DNA from: Nonomuraea rubra
GTDB lineage: Bacteria > Actinomycetota > Actinomycetes > Streptosporangiales > Streptosporangiaceae
Assembly (NCBI RefSeq): GCF_014207985.1
Contig: NZ_JACHMI010000001.1
Span: 8,911,001-8,975,000 of the forward strand
DNA: 64,000 nucleotides
Reading direction: 5' to 3'
The translations under genes were made by a program, and so were the position numbers. Positions 44,560 through 52,306 of the stretch are shown here, one piece after another. The notes below the pieces were generated by a model. That model saw nothing but the letters and a program-made list of their open reading frames with translations. It had not been told where the DNA came from and did no database searches. The stretch's first letter is position 1. Each line of letters begins with the position of its first letter.

Positions 44560-45933
44560 TCAGTAGTTCAGGGCGGGGACGGGGGCTTCCGGCTCAGCCT
44601 GCTCGTGCGGCCCGACACGGATGAACTTGAGCAGCAGCCGTATTTCGATGACCGCCAGGACGGCGTAGACGAGGGTGAAGCCGACGAGGGTGATGGCGAC
44701 CGACGTGACGTCCGCAGTGGGTGAGACGGCAGCGGCGGTGCGCATGATCCCGAAGACCGTCCAGGGCTGGCGTCCCATCTCGGTGAAGATCCAGCCGAGG
44801 CTGTTGGCCAGGAACGGCAGGCCGATCCCGGCGATGGCCAGCCGGTACGCCCAGCGTCCTGCGGGGAGCCTGCCGCGTCTGGTCAGCCAGAGCCCGGCCG
44901 CGGCCAGCAGCGCTGACAGCGCGCCGAAGCCGATCATGAGCCGGAACGACCAGTACGCCAGGCCGACGACCGGCCGGTAGTCACCGGGTCCGTAGAGCTC
45001 CTGGTAGCGGGCCTGGATGTCGTTGATGCCCTCGACCTTGCCGTCGAGGGTGTTGGTGGACAGCAGGCTGAGGCCGTACGGGATCTGGAGGTTGACGTGG
45101 TTGCGGCCGTTCTCGACGTCACCGACGGCGAACAGCGAGAAGCCCGCCGAGCTCTCGTCCTCCCACAGTGCCTCGGCGGCGGCCATCTTCATCGGCTGCT
45201 GCTCGGTCATGATCTGCGCCTGCCAGTGGCCGGAGAACGACACACCCACCGCCGAGACGAGTGCGACGACCAGCCCCAGCCGGGCCGAGGTGCGGAACAG
45301 CGGCGTATCCCGCTTCTTCAGCAGGAACCAGGCGCTGATGCCGAGCACGAAGGCGGCGGCGGTCAGGAACGCACCGAAGATCACGTGCGGGAAGGTGACG
45401 AGGGTGGTGGAGTTGGTGAGCACGGCCCAGATGTCGGTCAGCTCAGCCCGGCCGTTGTTGATCCGGTAGCCGACGGGGTGCTGCATCCAGGAGTTCGCGG
45501 CGAGGATGAAGTAGGCCGAGATGTTGGTGCCGATGGCGGCCAGCCAGATGGTGGCCAGGTGCAGCCGGGGCGGCAGCCTGTCCCAGCCGAAGATCCACAG
45601 GCCGAGGAAGGTGGACTCCAGGAAGAAGGCCATCAGCCCTTCCATGGCCAGCGGCGCCCCGAAGACGTCCCCGACGAAGCGTGAGTATGCGCTCCAGTTC
45701 ATGCCGAACTGGAACTCCTGGACGATCCCGGTCACCACGCCCATGGCGAAGTTGATCAGGAACAGTCGGCCCCAGAACTTGGTCAGCCGCAGGTACTCCG
45801 GCTTTTTCGTACGATGCCAGGCCGTCTGCAGCCCGGCTACGATGATCGACAGCCCGATCGTCAGCGGCACGAACAGGAAGTGGTAGACGGTCGTGATGCC
45901 GAACTGCCAGCGGGAAAGGTCCAGGACGTCCAT
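44560..45933 (-). CDS. cydA: cytochrome bd ubiquinol/menaquinol oxidase subunit I
   Basis: A 457-residue haem-binding subunit. I place the start at the ATG 45933 ([11 protein letters not shown]), since the frame upstream has no CydA features. His18 in ITTVYHFLF corresponds to the low-spin/high-spin haem ligand of the family. [30 protein letters not shown] is the quinol-binding Q-loop, short form, and [12 protein letters not shown] is the conserved periplasmic-side motif. A palindrome close to the DosR box is 60 bp upstream (45993-46006). It heads the unit cydA-cydB-Acg and is the likely terminal oxidase under microaerobic conditions. Confidence 0.95.
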   Translation of the reverse strand: MDVLDLSRWQFGITTVYHFLFVPLTIGLSIIVAGLQTAWHRTKKPEYLRLTKFWGRLFLINFAMGVVTGIVQEFQFGMNWSAYSRFVGDVFGAPLAMEGLMAFFLESTFLGLWIFGWDRLPPRLHLATIWLAAIGTNISAYFILAANSWMQHPVGYRINNGRAELTDIWAVLTNSTTLVTFPHVIFGAFLTAAAFVLGISAWFLLKKRDTPLFRTSARLGLVVALVSAVGVSFSGHWQAQIMTEQQPMKMAAAEALWEDESSAGFSLFAVGDVENGRNHVNLQIPYGLSLLSTNTLDGKVEGINDIQARYQELYGPGDYRPVVGLAYWSFRLMIGFGALSALLAAAGLWLTRRGRLPAGRWAYRLAIAGIGLPFLANSLGWIFTEMGRQPWTVFGIMRTAAAVSPTADVTSVAITLVGFTLVYAVLAVIEIRLLLKFIRVGPHEQAEPEAPVPALNY

Positions 45934-45992
45934 GGCAGCCAGACTCCTGCAGGGCATTGCCATGGCCGTAGGGTCGTGTGACCCGGTCCGGA

Positions 45993-46006
45993 GGGACCTT
46001 GGTCCC
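45993..46006. promoter_or_regulatory. DosR-box-like palindrome upstream of cydA
   Basis: GGGACCTTGGTCCC is a perfect palindrome apart from the central two bases. It agrees with the core of the mycobacterial DosR consensus (GGGACT..AGTCCC). It lies 60 bp before the cydA start. It is the best-matching copy of a motif repeated through this half of the window. Confidence 0.7.
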
Positions 46007-46023
46007 ACGCCCATCGCCGCCCT

Positions 46024-46235
46024 CATGGATCGAGGCGGGTCTCTCGGGCGCGACGTGGCGGGGGATGCCGTCAGGGAAGGAGAACTGCCGGAACAACCTG
46101 CGCATGCCCGCCGTGGCCTAACCCGGCGATGTAGATCATGTCCTGGCCGCACTCGCCGATGATCCGGTTAAGGTGGGCAAAGACGAGGTTCAGGCCCGCT
46201 GTGGCGCCCAGCGGCCGAGCAGACACGGCTTGACG
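46024..46235 (-). pseudogene. phosphoketolase remnant
   Basis: On the minus strand three pieces of a D-xylulose-5-phosphate/fructose-6-phosphate phosphoketolase can be read. They are VKPCLLGRWAP (family VKPRLLGHWGT), then, one frameshift later, [30 protein letters not shown] (family GLNFVYAHLNRLI...MIYIAGPGHGG), then after a gap of some 60 residues [20 protein letters not shown] followed by SIHEGG (family [22 protein letters not shown]). These are all from the N-terminal TPP-binding region of an 800-residue enzyme. Everything else is gone. Phosphoketolase genes are common in actinomycete hypoxia clusters. Confidence 0.8.
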
Positions 46236-46287
46236 GCTGCATCATCGTCATGCTGCCGATCTCTCAGACTCGGCACCATCCGGATTG

Positions 46288-46301
46288 GGGAGCTTGGTCC
46301 C
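46288..46301. promoter_or_regulatory. DosR-box-like palindrome
   Basis: GGGAGCTTGGTCCC differs from the palindrome at 45993-46006 by one base. It lies 53 bp upstream of the phosphoketolase remnant and 107 bp before the kinase stop. It may once have driven phosphoketolase, or may act at a distance on cydA. Confidence 0.5.
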
Positions 46302-46407
46302 GCCCGTCGCCCTGGATCCAGCCCACGCGCAGATCGAAACCCACGGCGCGGAACAGGCAACGGCCGAACCAGCGTGCCGGATGCACACGAACCCACGAGC
46401 CCAAGGA

Positions 46408-48105
46408 TCAGAGAGGGACGTGCCAGTTCAGCCGCGTCCCGCCCCCCTCCTGGCTCTCCAGCTCAGCGGTGCCGCCCAAGCGTCCGGCCCGTTCTTCGAT
46501 GTTGCGCAGGCCGCTGCGGCGTCCGCCCTCTCCCAATCCGACACCGTTGTCGCTGACCGTGAGGTTGAGCCGCCGATCCGCGACCGCGATCGAGACCTCG
46601 GCCCGGGTGGCGTGGGAGTGGCGCACCACGTTGGACAGCGCCTCCCGCAGGACGGCGAGCAGGTGCTCGGCGACCTGCTCGGGCACGAGGGTGTCGATCT
46701 GCCCCTCCATGCGCAGGCCCGGCATGAAGCCCAGATGACCGCCCGCGCCCTCGACCAGGTCGACGATCTGTGCGCGCAGGCCGGGGACGATGTCCTCCCG
46801 CGTGCCCTGCAAGGCGAAGATGGACGAGCGGATCTGCCGGATCGTCTCGTCCAGCTCGTCGATCGCGTGCTGCAGCCGCTTGGACGCCTCCGGCCGCTCC
46901 ACCAGCCGGACCGTGCTCATCAACGTCATGGCGGTGGCGAACAGCCGCTGGATGACCACGTCGTGCAGGTCCTTGGCGATGCGGTCGCGATCTTCCAGCA
47001 GGCCGAGCCGTTCGGCGTCCCGGCGGGCCTCGGCCAGCTCCAGCGCGATCGCGGCCTGGCCGGCGAACGACTCGAGCATCTGCTGATCCGCCCTGCTGAA
47101 GGGCAGCCGGCCGCTGCGCTTGGTGAGTGTGAGCACCCCGCGCACCCTGGGCATCGTGCCCAGCGGCACCAAGAGAGCGGGACCGTAGCCCAGCCTCCGC
47201 AGCGGCGAGTCGAGATCGGGGATGTTCTGCAGGTCGGTCTCGGACAGCGGCTCGCCCTGGGTGAACGCGTCTCCTGCGAGGGTGGCGGCGATGTCGAACG
47301 TGGTGCCCAGCAGTTCGTCCGCACCTTCGCCGTCGGCGACCTCCACGGTCAGCGTGCTGCCGGACGCTTCTGGCAGCAGTACCTGGACCAGGTCAGCGTC
47401 GCACATCTGGCGGGCGCGGGCCGCCATCGTGGCGAGCACCTCGTGCGGGTCGGCGCCGGACAGCAGGCTGGTGGTGAGCTCCGCGGAGGCCTGCAGCCAG
47501 GTCTCGCGCCGCCGCGACTCCGCGTAGAGGCGGGCGTTCTCCACCGCGACGCCTGCCGCGGTGGCCAGCGCGATGACGACGGCCTCGTCCTCCTCGTCGA
47601 ACTCGCCGCCGCCGCGCTTCTCGGTCAGGTACAGGTTGCCGAAGACCTCGTCGCGGACGCGCACGGGGACGCCGAGGAAGGTGCCCATCGGCGGGTGACC
47701 GGGTGGGAAGCCGTAGGACTCGGGGTGGTCGGAGATGCGGCCCAGCCGCAGCGGCCGGGCGTCCTTGATGAGCAGTCCGAGCAGGCCCAGGCCGTGCGGC
47801 CAGTGCTCGATCCTGGCGATCTCCTCCTCGCTGAGACCGACCGGGATGAACTGCAGGAGCGTGTTCTCCTCGCCCACCACGCCCAGCGCCCCGTAGCTGG
47901 CGTCCACCAGCGTCGTCGCGGTCTCCACGATCCGCCGCAGCACCGTCTCCAGGTCCAGGTCGCTACCTACCGACACCACGGCCTCGAGCAGCGCGTGCAC
48001 GCGGTCGCGCGTGGCCAGGACGGCATTGAGCCTGGTCTGCAGCTCGGCCAGCAGTTCATCCAGCCGCATCTGAGGCATCAACGGACGATGTTCGCCTTCC
48101 GACAT
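46408..48105 (-). CDS. GAF-domain sensor histidine kinase, DevS/DosT-like
   Basis: A 565-residue cytoplasmic kinase. GAF-A spans about 50-195 and GAF-B about 215-355; the HisKA_3 dimerisation helix has the phospho-acceptor His381 (IAKDLHDVVIQRLFA), and the HATPase domain runs about 470-565 (EALSNVVRHSHA, DNGVGLG, GLRNIEERA). In GAF-A, His137 (PPGHPPMGTFLGVP) and Tyr159 (GNLYLTEK) are 22 residues apart, the same spacing as the haem ligand His149 and distal Tyr171 of mycobacterial DevS. A haem-based oxygen/redox sensor is therefore likely. ATG at 48105. The matching DevR-like regulator is at 49756-50397. Confidence 0.88.
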   Translation of the reverse strand: MSEGEHRPLMPQMRLDELLAELQTRLNAVLATRDRVHALLEAVVSVGSDLDLETVLRRIVETATTLVDASYGALGVVGEENTLLQFIPVGLSEEEIARIEHWPHGLGLLGLLIKDARPLRLGRISDHPESYGFPPGHPPMGTFLGVPVRVRDEVFGNLYLTEKRGGGEFDEEDEAVVIALATAAGVAVENARLYAESRRRETWLQASAELTTSLLSGADPHEVLATMAARARQMCDADLVQVLLPEASGSTLTVEVADGEGADELLGTTFDIAATLAGDAFTQGEPLSETDLQNIPDLDSPLRRLGYGPALLVPLGTMPRVRGVLTLTKRSGRLPFSRADQQMLESFAGQAAIALELAEARRDAERLGLLEDRDRIAKDLHDVVIQRLFATAMTLMSTVRLVERPEASKRLQHAIDELDETIRQIRSSIFALQGTREDIVPGLRAQIVDLVEGAGGHLGFMPGLRMEGQIDTLVPEQVAEHLLAVLREALSNVVRHSHATRAEVSIAVADRRLNLTVSDNGVGLGEGGRRSGLRNIEERAGRLGGTAELESQEGGGTRLNWHVPL

Positions 48106-48136
48106 GCGATCAGTCTCGCATCCGGGACAGCACGGT

Positions 48137-48161
48137 GCCCACCCCGGACGTCGGGGTGGGC
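48137..48161. terminator. 10-bp hairpin downstream of doxX
   Basis: GCCCACCCCG (48137-48146) and CGGGGTGGGC (48152-48161) form a perfect stem around a five-base loop, 16 bp after the DoxX stop (48177) and before the kinase start. It probably ends the doxX transcript. Confidence 0.7.
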
Positions 48162-48176
48162 GCGTGAGGCGTGCAA

Positions 48177-48707
48177 CTACTTGAGCCAGGCGTTGCGCCG
48201 GACGATCGGCAGGTTGCCGAGTCCCAGAGTGCCGCCCGCGCCGGCGAGGGTGAGGCCGATGAGGACGATCGCGTAGACGATGTGCTCATCCATGAACGGG
48301 TTGTTGGCCAGCGGCAGCTCGGCCGCCCACATCAGCGCCAGCATCAGGCCGCCGGCGGCCGCGGCGACGCGGGTGCCGACGCCCAGGACGAGTGCCAGGC
48401 CGATGCCGAGCAGTCCGGCCATGAACAGCCAGTCCACCCATGCCTGTCCCGCGAGTGCGCCGAAGAACCCGCCCAGGGCGTTCTCGCCGGTGCCCTTCAG
48501 AAAGCCGGTCGTCGGGCTGCCCCCTTCGATCCAGGCCCGGTTGGCGGGTGTGGCGAAGCCCCAGCCGAAGGTCTTGTCCAGGAACGCCCACAGGAAGACC
48601 CAGCCGATCGAGATCCGAGCGATCGCCCAGGCATAGTCGACCGGGCGACGCGCGCCGGTCGTGGTGGTCTCGTGGTACGTGACGGGCTTCGCATACGCGG
48701 TGGTCAT
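48177..48707 (-). CDS. DoxX family membrane protein
   Basis: A 176-residue membrane protein with four hydrophobic segments: ISIGWVFLWAFLDKTFG, WLFMAGLLGIGLALVLGVG, AAAAGGLMLALMWAAELP and the last, IVLIGLTLAGAGGTLGLG. These match the DoxX/thiosulfate-quinone-oxidoreductase small-subunit-like family. ATG at 48707 follows GGAGGCGGCATC. DoxX proteins in actinobacteria are linked to redox and sulfur stress. It is divergent from the CBS-BON gene; two DosR-like boxes lie between them. Confidence 0.85.
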   Translation of the reverse strand: MTTAYAKPVTYHETTTTGARRPVDYAWAIARISIGWVFLWAFLDKTFGWGFATPANRAWIEGGSPTTGFLKGTGENALGGFFGALAGQAWVDWLFMAGLLGIGLALVLGVGTRVAAAAGGLMLALMWAAELPLANNPFMDEHIVYAIVLIGLTLAGAGGTLGLGNLPIVRRNAWLK

Positions 48708-48805
48708 GATGCCGCCTCCAGCGGGCTGTGTGCCTGTTCTCTTCGTCGCCTCCAGCACATCGGATTCGAGCTGCCGCGTGCAGAGCCGTACGTCCCCGCC
48801 CTGCC

Positions 48806-48819
48806 GGGACCTTCGGCGG
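48806..48819. promoter_or_regulatory. DosR-box-like site upstream of doxX
   Basis: GGGACCTTCGGCGG matches the left half of the box exactly and keeps the CTTCGGC centre seen in the site at 48859. It is 99 bp before the doxX start. Confidence 0.45.
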
Positions 48820-48858
48820 GTGCGCGGCGCCGAGACCGCGACCAACGGCCGGGCTCAC

Positions 48859-48872
48859 AAGGTCTTCGGCCC
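48859..48872. promoter_or_regulatory. DosR-box-like site upstream of the CBS-BON gene
   Basis: AAGGTCTTCGGCCC matches the right half of the box. It lies 57 bp before the CBS-BON start at 48929, the same distance as the cydA box from cydA. Confidence 0.4.
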
Positions 48873-48928
48873 CTACGCGTCACACCGCGGCAAGCGATGT
48901 CATGGCAGGCAGGAGCGAAGGGAGGCTC

Positions 48929-49645
48929 ATGATGCGGATCACGGTGAGCGACGTCATGACCAAGCAGGTTGTCGCGGTCGAGCAGGACACGCCATTCAAG
49001 GACGTGGCCCGGATGCTGGTGGCGAACGGGATCAGCGCCATGCCGGTGCTGGACTCCGACGGCCGGGTCATCGGCGTGGTCTCCGAAGGAGACCTCATGC
49101 GCAAGGAGGAGTTCCGCGAGCAGTATCACGGCGAGAGTTACCAGCCCTCGCTGCGGACAAGGCTGCGCCGGAAAGTGACGGATCGGAGCGAGGACGGCGG
49201 TACGAAGGCGGCGGCGGACACCGCCGCGGGTCTGATGACCGCTCCCGCGGTGACGGTCGCGCCGCATGCCTCAACGGTCAGGGCGGCTCGCCTCATGGAC
49301 GAGTACGGCGTCAAGCGTCTGGTCGTCGTCAACGAGGAGGGCCGGCTGGAGGGTGTCGTCAGCAGGCGGGACCTTCTCAGGACGTACCTGTGCGACGATG
49401 AGGAGATCAGGCGCCGCGTCGTCGCCGGCATAACGCCACGGGACAGGTGGAACGACCGCGACGGCATCATTGTCGAGGTGCACGACGGCATCGTCACCCT
49501 GTCCGGCTACATCGACCGGCGCAGCCAGGCGGCCGCCGCCGCGCGCACCGCCGAGAGGCTCGACGGGGTCGTCGACGTCCACGAGGACCTCGTCTGGCGG
49601 CGAGACGACATCCTCGAGCTTCCTTTCACGTGGGATCGGCCTTGA
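48929..49645 (+). CDS. CBS-CBS-BON domain protein
   Basis: A 238-residue protein. The first CBS motif is VSDVMTKQVVAVEQDTPFKDVARMLVANGISAMPVLDSDGRVIGVVSEGDLM. The second is the AAGLMTAPAVTVAPHASTVRAARLMDEYGVKRLVVV stretch ending in SRRDLL, and from about 165 a BON domain (EVHDGIVTLSGYIDRRSQ). CBS pairs bind adenine nucleotides and BON domains bind membranes or partners. Such proteins are DosR-linked in mycobacteria (the Rv2626c type lacks BON). ATG 48929 or 48932 follows GGGAGG. It is 110 bp upstream of the DevR-like gene. Confidence 0.88.
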   Translation: MMRITVSDVMTKQVVAVEQDTPFKDVARMLVANGISAMPVLDSDGRVIGVVSEGDLMRKEEFREQYHGESYQPSLRTRLRRKVTDRSEDGGTKAAADTAAGLMTAPAVTVAPHASTVRAARLMDEYGVKRLVVVNEEGRLEGVVSRRDLLRTYLCDDEEIRRRVVAGITPRDRWNDRDGIIVEVHDGIVTLSGYIDRRSQAAAAARTAERLDGVVDVHEDLVWRRDDILELPFTWDRP

Positions 49646-49706
49646 TCCAGCGGACCCTGGTGACCGGCCACGCGACCGCGAGTAGGGCTGGTATGCCGCG
49701 ACTATC

Positions 49707-49720
49707 GGGACTTTGGTCAC
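49707..49720. promoter_or_regulatory. DosR-box-like site upstream of the DevR homologue
   Basis: GGGACTTTGGTCAC agrees with the mycobacterial consensus GGGACTWWAGTCCC at 12 of 14 positions. It is 36 bp before the regulator's ATG at 49756, an autoregulation position as in mycobacterial devR. Confidence 0.65.
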
Positions 49721-49755
49721 TTTGCGATGTTGCGTGTGTTGGATAGCGTCTGAGC

Positions 49756-50397
49756 ATGATTCGCGTTTTCCTCGTCGACGACCATGAGGTGGTGCGGCGC
49801 GGTGTCGCCGCCCTACTGGACTCCGAGGACGACATCGAGGTGATCGGCGAGGCGGGCACAGCCGAGTCGGCCGTGGCGCGTATCCCGGCGCTGCGGCCGG
49901 ATGTCGCGGTGCTGGACGTGCGGCTGCCCGACGGCAACGGGGTGGACGTGTGCCGCGAGGTGCGCTCCAAGCTCCCCGGGCTGGCGTGCCTGATGCTGAC
50001 CTCCTTCGCCGACGACGACGCGCTGTTCGACGCGGTCATGGCCGGCGCCGCCGGCTACGTGCTCAAGCAGATCCACGGCTCGGACCTGGTCGGCGCCGTG
50101 CGCACGGTCGCCTCGGGCCAGTCGCTGCTGGATCCGCAGACCACCGCCGCCATGCTGCAACGGCTTCGCGACCAGGCCGCCAGGCGAGACCCGCTGGCCG
50201 CGCTCTCCAACCAGGAGCGGCAGATTCTCGACCTGATCGGTGAAGGGCTGACGAACCGGCAGATCGGCGAGCGCATGTTCCTGGCCGAGAAGACGGTCAA
50301 GAACTACGTGTCGAATCTGCTGTCCAAGCTCGACATGCAGCGACGCACCCAGGCCGCCGCGCTGGCCGCCCGGCTGCGGGCTGACCGACGGGAATGA
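49756..50397 (+). CDS. devR: DevR/DosR-like response regulator
   Basis: A 213-residue NarL-family regulator. The receiver has Asp8-Asp9, phospho-acceptor Asp54 (VAVLDVRLPDGNG, identical in position to mycobacterial DosR) and Lys in GYVLKQI. The C-terminal LuxR-type HTH is NQERQILDLIGEGLTNRQIGERMFLAEKTVKNYVSNLLSKL, where FLAEKTVKNYVS.LL.KL matches DosR almost residue for residue. DosR turns on dormancy genes when DevS/DosT sense hypoxia or NO. The start is ATG 49756. The partner kinase is the product of 46408-48105, separated by doxX and CBS-BON. Candidate targets carry the box motif. Confidence 0.9.
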   Translation: MIRVFLVDDHEVVRRGVAALLDSEDDIEVIGEAGTAESAVARIPALRPDVAVLDVRLPDGNGVDVCREVRSKLPGLACLMLTSFADDDALFDAVMAGAAGYVLKQIHGSDLVGAVRTVASGQSLLDPQTTAAMLQRLRDQAARRDPLAALSNQERQILDLIGEGLTNRQIGERMFLAEKTVKNYVSNLLSKLDMQRRTQAAALAARLRADRRE

Positions 50398-50436
50398 CGG
50401 GATCTTCGCCTCTGATGAGGAGCGGCACCGGGCGGT

Positions 50437-50840
50437 CATTGTTGAGGGTGTGCGACTCGACTCGTCCGGCCTGCAGGTGCTCTCCCGTTCGGAGTGCCTG
50501 CGATTGCTGTCGTCCGCGCTGACCGGACGGATCGTCTCACCGATCGCGCCCTGCCCGCCGCCACCCGCAACGCCGTGGTGGCCTTCGAGGCCGACGAGTT
50601 CGACCCGGAAGAGCGCACGGGATGGTCGGTCACCGTCATCGGGCATGCGCGCGCGGTGCACGACCCGGCCGAGATCGCCGAACTGGCCGCGCTGCCTCTG
50701 ACCGCGTGGACGCCGGGCAGCCGTGACCACTACATCGTGGTGGACGCCGAGCAGGTGTCCGGCCGCCGTATCGTCAGGAATGTTCGGCCGTCCGTCGCCC
50801 ATCTGTGCGCCTCGTCCTCCATACTGTCCGGAGGACATTC
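50437..50840 (+). pseudogene. pyridoxamine-5'-phosphate-oxidase-like protein, broken
   Basis: Two pieces in different frames belong to one flavin/F420-binding split-barrel protein. The first, VRLDSSGLQVLSRSECLRLLSSALTGRIV, is the usual N-terminal helix of this family. After a frameshift near 50525 and loss of about 30 residues, the second gives VAFEADEFDPEERTGWSVTVIGHARAV, then LPLTAWTPGSRDHYIVVDAEQVSGRRI, the core of the barrel. No intact frame spans them. Relatives of this family are DosR-regulated in mycobacteria, which suits the location beside devR. Confidence 0.75.
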
Positions 50841-51321
50841 ACCGCGCCTCGGCCAGCTCCACGGCGACCGGTTGAGAAGCGTCAAGCCCCATCGGGGGTA
50901 CGACTACCACCGGGCACGGCGGCCGGCGCAGGCATGACAGCACCACCGCGCCCAGCCTGCCGTCCCCGGCGAGCGGGGCGGCCGACCCGAGCACCAGCAG
51001 ATCGGCCCCCCGGGCCTGCTCGGCGAGCACGGACTCGGGCCTGCCGGGAACGAGCCGTCCCTCGACGCGAATTCCGGGGAACCGGTCCCCCACCAGGGTG
51101 AGCGCGCGATTGAGTGCGGCATCGCCGTGCAGCTGCTCGTACGCCAGGTCGTCGTGTGCCGGCTGCCGCGCGTACGGCGCCCTGTACGGGACCCGGGGTT
51201 CCCACGCGTGCACGACGAGCAATCGTTCCCCGCGGCCGACGGCTTGTTCCGCGGCCCACAGCAGGGCGGCCTCGCAATTCCTGGTGCCGTCGGCACCGGC
51301 CACGATGCGATGAAATCTCAT
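50839..51321 (-). CDS. universal stress protein, single UspA domain
   Basis: A 160-residue UspA. The N-terminal IVAGADGTRNCEAALLWAAEQA and the ATP-binding-type ending LVLGSAAPLAGDGRLGAVVLSCLRRPPCPVVVV (G-2x-G-9x-G pattern, slightly altered) define the family. ATG at 51321. It is preceded by two DosR-like boxes at 51358-51371 and 51380-51393. Universal stress proteins are prominent in DosR regulons. The 3' end meets the broken oxidase-like gene. Confidence 0.87.
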   Translation of the reverse strand: MRFHRIVAGADGTRNCEAALLWAAEQAVGRGERLLVVHAWEPRVPYRAPYARQPAHDDLAYEQLHGDAALNRALTLVGDRFPGIRVEGRLVPGRPESVLAEQARGADLLVLGSAAPLAGDGRLGAVVLSCLRRPPCPVVVVPPMGLDASQPVAVELAEAR

Positions 51322-51357
51322 GCCTCAATGATCGAACCGAGGGACCAGGGCAAAACA

Positions 51358-51371
51358 GGGACGTTCTGCCC
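51358..51371. promoter_or_regulatory. DosR-box-like site, proximal, upstream of UspA
   Basis: GGGACGTTCTGCCC keeps both GGGAC and GCCC arms with correct 14-bp length. It is 37 bp before the UspA start at 51321. Confidence 0.55.
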
Positions 51372-51379
51372 TGATGGCC

Positions 51380-51393
51380 GGGCCTTTGGTCCG
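51380..51393. promoter_or_regulatory. DosR-box-like site, distal, upstream of UspA
   Basis: GGGCCTTTGGTCCG is 22 bp (about two helical turns) from the proximal box. Tandem boxes on one face of the helix are typical of strongly DosR-induced genes. Confidence 0.55.
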
Positions 51394-51423
51394 GCGGTTC
51401 GACCCTCGGGTGTGCCTGTGAGG

Positions 51424-51801
51424 TCACGATGCGGGGACCGGGAACGACGCCGCGAGGCTCTCACCCCATTGCCTGGCCCGCTCCAGCTCACCCTCGACCA
51501 GCGCCCCCCGTATGTCGGTGACGTAGAAGCTCTCAGCGGGTGCGACGGATCTGACGCCGAGGCGGCGCAACCGTCTGGCGACGGCGTGGGCGGCCGGCTG
51601 GCGGGTGGAGGCCCGGCTCATCGAGAAGGCGTGCGTCGGCCCGCCTACCACGAGCAGCGCGATCTCCTTCCCGATCTGCGGGGGTGCCGAGCCGACCTCC
51701 ACCACCTCGGCCCGCATCCGCGTGGCCAGCCCCTCGGCCACCGCCTCGGCGATCTTCTTGGTGTTGCCGTACATGGACTCGTAGATCACTAATGCGTCCA
51801 T
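51424..51801 (-). CDS. flavodoxin family protein
   Basis: A 125-residue flavodoxin-like protein. The FMN phosphate loop is YESMYGNTKKIAEAV near the N-terminus, followed by VGGPTHAFSMSR for the ring. ATG at 51801 follows GGGAGGCGTGAC. It lies one base after the CBS protein stop (51803), so it is the last gene of the USP-CBS-flavodoxin unit. It may carry single electrons for a reductase under low oxygen; no partner is apparent. Confidence 0.87.
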   Translation of the reverse strand: MDALVIYESMYGNTKKIAEAVAEGLATRMRAEVVEVGSAPPQIGKEIALLVVGGPTHAFSMSRASTRQPAAHAVARRLRRLGVRSVAPAESFYVTDIRGALVEGELERARQWGESLAASFPVPAS

Positions 51802-51802
51802 G

Positions 51803-52306
51803 TCACGCCTCCCTCCAGCTTCGTGTCGGCAGGACCGGTTCTCTTCGCGTCGGCAGGACGGGTTCAAGGCGGAACATGCCGGTCACCACCTCCCCCGGCT
51901 CCTCCGAAGGGCTGACCCGACCGGCGACCGCGGCCAGCACGTCCCGGGCGGTGATCAGGCCGACCAGGCCGTCGCCGGACAGGACCGGCACGGCGTCGAC
52001 GCCGGCGTCGATCATGGCGGCCGTGACCTGGGGCAGCGGCGTCTCCGGCCGCACCCGCGGTCTCCTCTCCCGTCCCAGCAGGCCGCGGACGTGCCGGGTG
52101 GACTGCTCCTGCGGCCCGCCGGACCAGGACGCGGCCAGGTCCTCGCGGGTCACGATGCCCAGCAGGTGACTGCCGGCGACGACCGGCAGGTGGTGCACGC
52201 CGGCCTGGCGCATCAGCTCCCAGGCCATGAGCGGCGACTCCTCCGGTTTGACGGCGACCAGAACGCGGCTCATCACCTGCCCGGCCGTCAGCGCTTCGAC
52301 GGTCAT
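51803..52306 (-). CDS. CBS domain pair protein
   Basis: A 167-residue protein with two CBS motifs: AGQVMSRVLVAVKPEESPLMAWELMRQAGVHHLPVVAGSHLLGIVTREDL and a second ending in VDAVPVLSGDGLVGLITARDVL. The C-terminal tail repeats EPVLPTR twice, a 24-bp tandem duplication in the DNA. ATG at 52306 overlaps the stop of the upstream USP gene by four bases. Adenylate binding is expected. It is in the same operon as the double USP and flavodoxin genes. Confidence 0.86.
   Translation of the reverse strand: MTVEALTAGQVMSRVLVAVKPEESPLMAWELMRQAGVHHLPVVAGSHLLGIVTREDLAASWSGGPQEQSTRHVRGLLGRERRPRVRPETPLPQVTAAMIDAGVDAVPVLSGDGLVGLITARDVLAAVAGRVSPSEEPGEVVTGMFRLEPVLPTRREPVLPTRSWREA

Noticed and set aside
46190..46396. 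A 68-codon minus-strand frame as a separate small gene
   Set aside because: Its C-terminus is the VKPCLLGRWAP piece of the phosphoketolase remnant and the rest has no features.
51340..51350. GGGACCAGGGC as a third box upstream of the single USP
   Set aside because: Only one arm is present and the length is wrong for the palindrome; kept only as a note in the tandem-box finding.
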